6,300 bases of DNA, from the NCBI GenBank assembly GCA_963725415.1, contig CAVRZY010000214.1:1-6300 (forward strand), given 5' to 3'. Made by a program: the position numbers and the translations under genes. A model generated the notes under the pieces. That model did no database searches and was not told the origin of the DNA. It worked only from the letters and a program-made list of their open reading frames with translations. Source of the DNA: CAVRZY01 sp963725415 (GTDB lineage: Bacteria; Acidobacteriota; Terriglobia; Bryobacterales; Bryobacteraceae). This document shows positions 5,721-6,300 of the stretch, piece by piece. The first letter of the stretch is position 1; each line of letters opens with the position of its first letter.

Positions 5721-6300
5721 ATGGGAGCGCGGCGAAGCGGCGGGGCGAGCAGGGGTTGCTGCCGTTCGTTTACGAGGAGGTGCGCGAGCGGGTGGCGGTG
5801 ACGAGCTATGCGGGTCTGGCGCTGGTGGCGGAGGCATACCGGGCGTGCGGGGCGGCGGCGGCGGTGGGCCAAGCGGTGCGGACGCGCACGCCGGTGCGAG
5901 CACGGGGCTGAGCGACGTTGAATTGGTCGAGAGCTTCGCGCTGCTGTTGGCCGCTGGTGGGGAGTGCAACGACGATTTCGACATGTTGCGGGCTAGGACG
6001 CGGGGGTGGCGACGATGGTAGGCCATGCGTTGCCGTCGGCGTCGCGGGCGAAGCAGTTTCTCTACGCCTTCCACGACGATGCCCAGGACGCGGCGGTGGC
6101 GGCGCGGCGGTGCCAGCAGCCGTCGTTCGTGCCGCCGGAGACGACGCCGTTGGCGGCGCTGCACGAGACGCTGCGGGCGACGGCGCGGGCGGCGCAGGCG
6201 TATCATGAGGAATGGCGCGCGACGTTGGACCTGGACGCGACCATCATCGTCAGCGACAAGCGCGAAGGCGGCGACCACCTACACCGGGGAGCGCGGCTAC
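5721..6300 (+). pseudogene. IS1380-family transposase, frameshifted N-terminal half (copy 2)
   Basis: This has the same protein as copy 1 but is broken by at least four indels. A G is lost from the run at 5742-5745. A base is lost at about 5903 (gcacgcggg to gcacgggg), creating a stop at 5909-5911 in the frame then in use. Two bases are gained at about 5993-5997. One A or G is gained at about 6265. Pieces of the protein survive in different frames: GLLPFVYEEVRERVAVTSYAGL at 5754-5819, the LVESFALLLA region at about 5930, and the LDLDATIIVSDK region at about 6220-6260. Several indels fall in G-rich runs, so sequencing error is a possible cause for some. The window ends before any C-terminal domain. 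Confidence 0.8.

Larger units (their letters stand above)
5635..6300 (+). mobile_element. IS1380-family element, copy 2, runs off the window
   Basis: This is a second head-to-tail copy of the 4939-5619 segment, offset by 696 bases (697 by the window end). By eye I count about 17 substitutions and four indels. The last 250 bases or so are almost unchanged. The window ends inside the GERGYQP codons, exactly the region where copy 1 stops, so it cannot be seen whether this copy is complete. Confidence 0.75.

Noticed and set aside
4939..6300. Possible CRISPR or short tandem repeat array
   Set aside because: There are only two units of about 696 bases encoding transposase fragments, with no short repeat-spacer pattern.

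Overview
The window is high-GC bacterial DNA. All host genes lie on the minus strand, and insertion-sequence DNA sits at both ends. A sigma-54 (NtrC-type) regulator, an archaemetzincin and GAF-type sensor kinases together suggest a member of Acidobacteriota, Desulfobacterota/Myxococcota or a similar deep-branching phylum. That placement is an inference from gene content and cannot be fixed from the sequence alone.

Layout. Positions 1-1132 hold an apparently complete IS630-family element with imperfect 29-bp terminal inverted repeats. Its transposase is split into two frames at an 8-A run, as in members that use a -1 frameshift. Positions 1101-4926 hold a minus-strand operon, read from high to low coordinates: a decapitated NtrB-like histidine kinase (4926-4357), an NtrC-family response regulator (4394-3036), a small archaemetzincin zinc protease (3022-2510), a 104-bp gap with a strong hairpin, and a GAF-domain histidine kinase (2405-1101). 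Positions 4939-6300 hold two tandem head-to-tail copies, about 696 bp apart, of the 5' part of an IS1380-family element. Each carries only the N-terminal half of its transposase. The first copy is open for 195 codons and then stops. The second has at least four frameshifting indels and runs off the window.

How the genes fit together. The two kinases flank a single sigma-54 regulator, and the protease is translated directly after the regulator, so this looks like one signalling module. The insertion elements have damaged both ends. The first kinase has lost its sensor and its phosphorylated histidine at the IS1380-like junction. The last kinase has had its 3' end replaced by the IS630 inverted repeat, which supplies its last eight codons and its stop. 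The GAF kinase is the only kinase in view with a complete catalytic core, so it may now be the regulator's main phosphate donor (inference). The archaemetzincin inside a two-component operon and the IS1380 tandem truncation are the points most worth following up.
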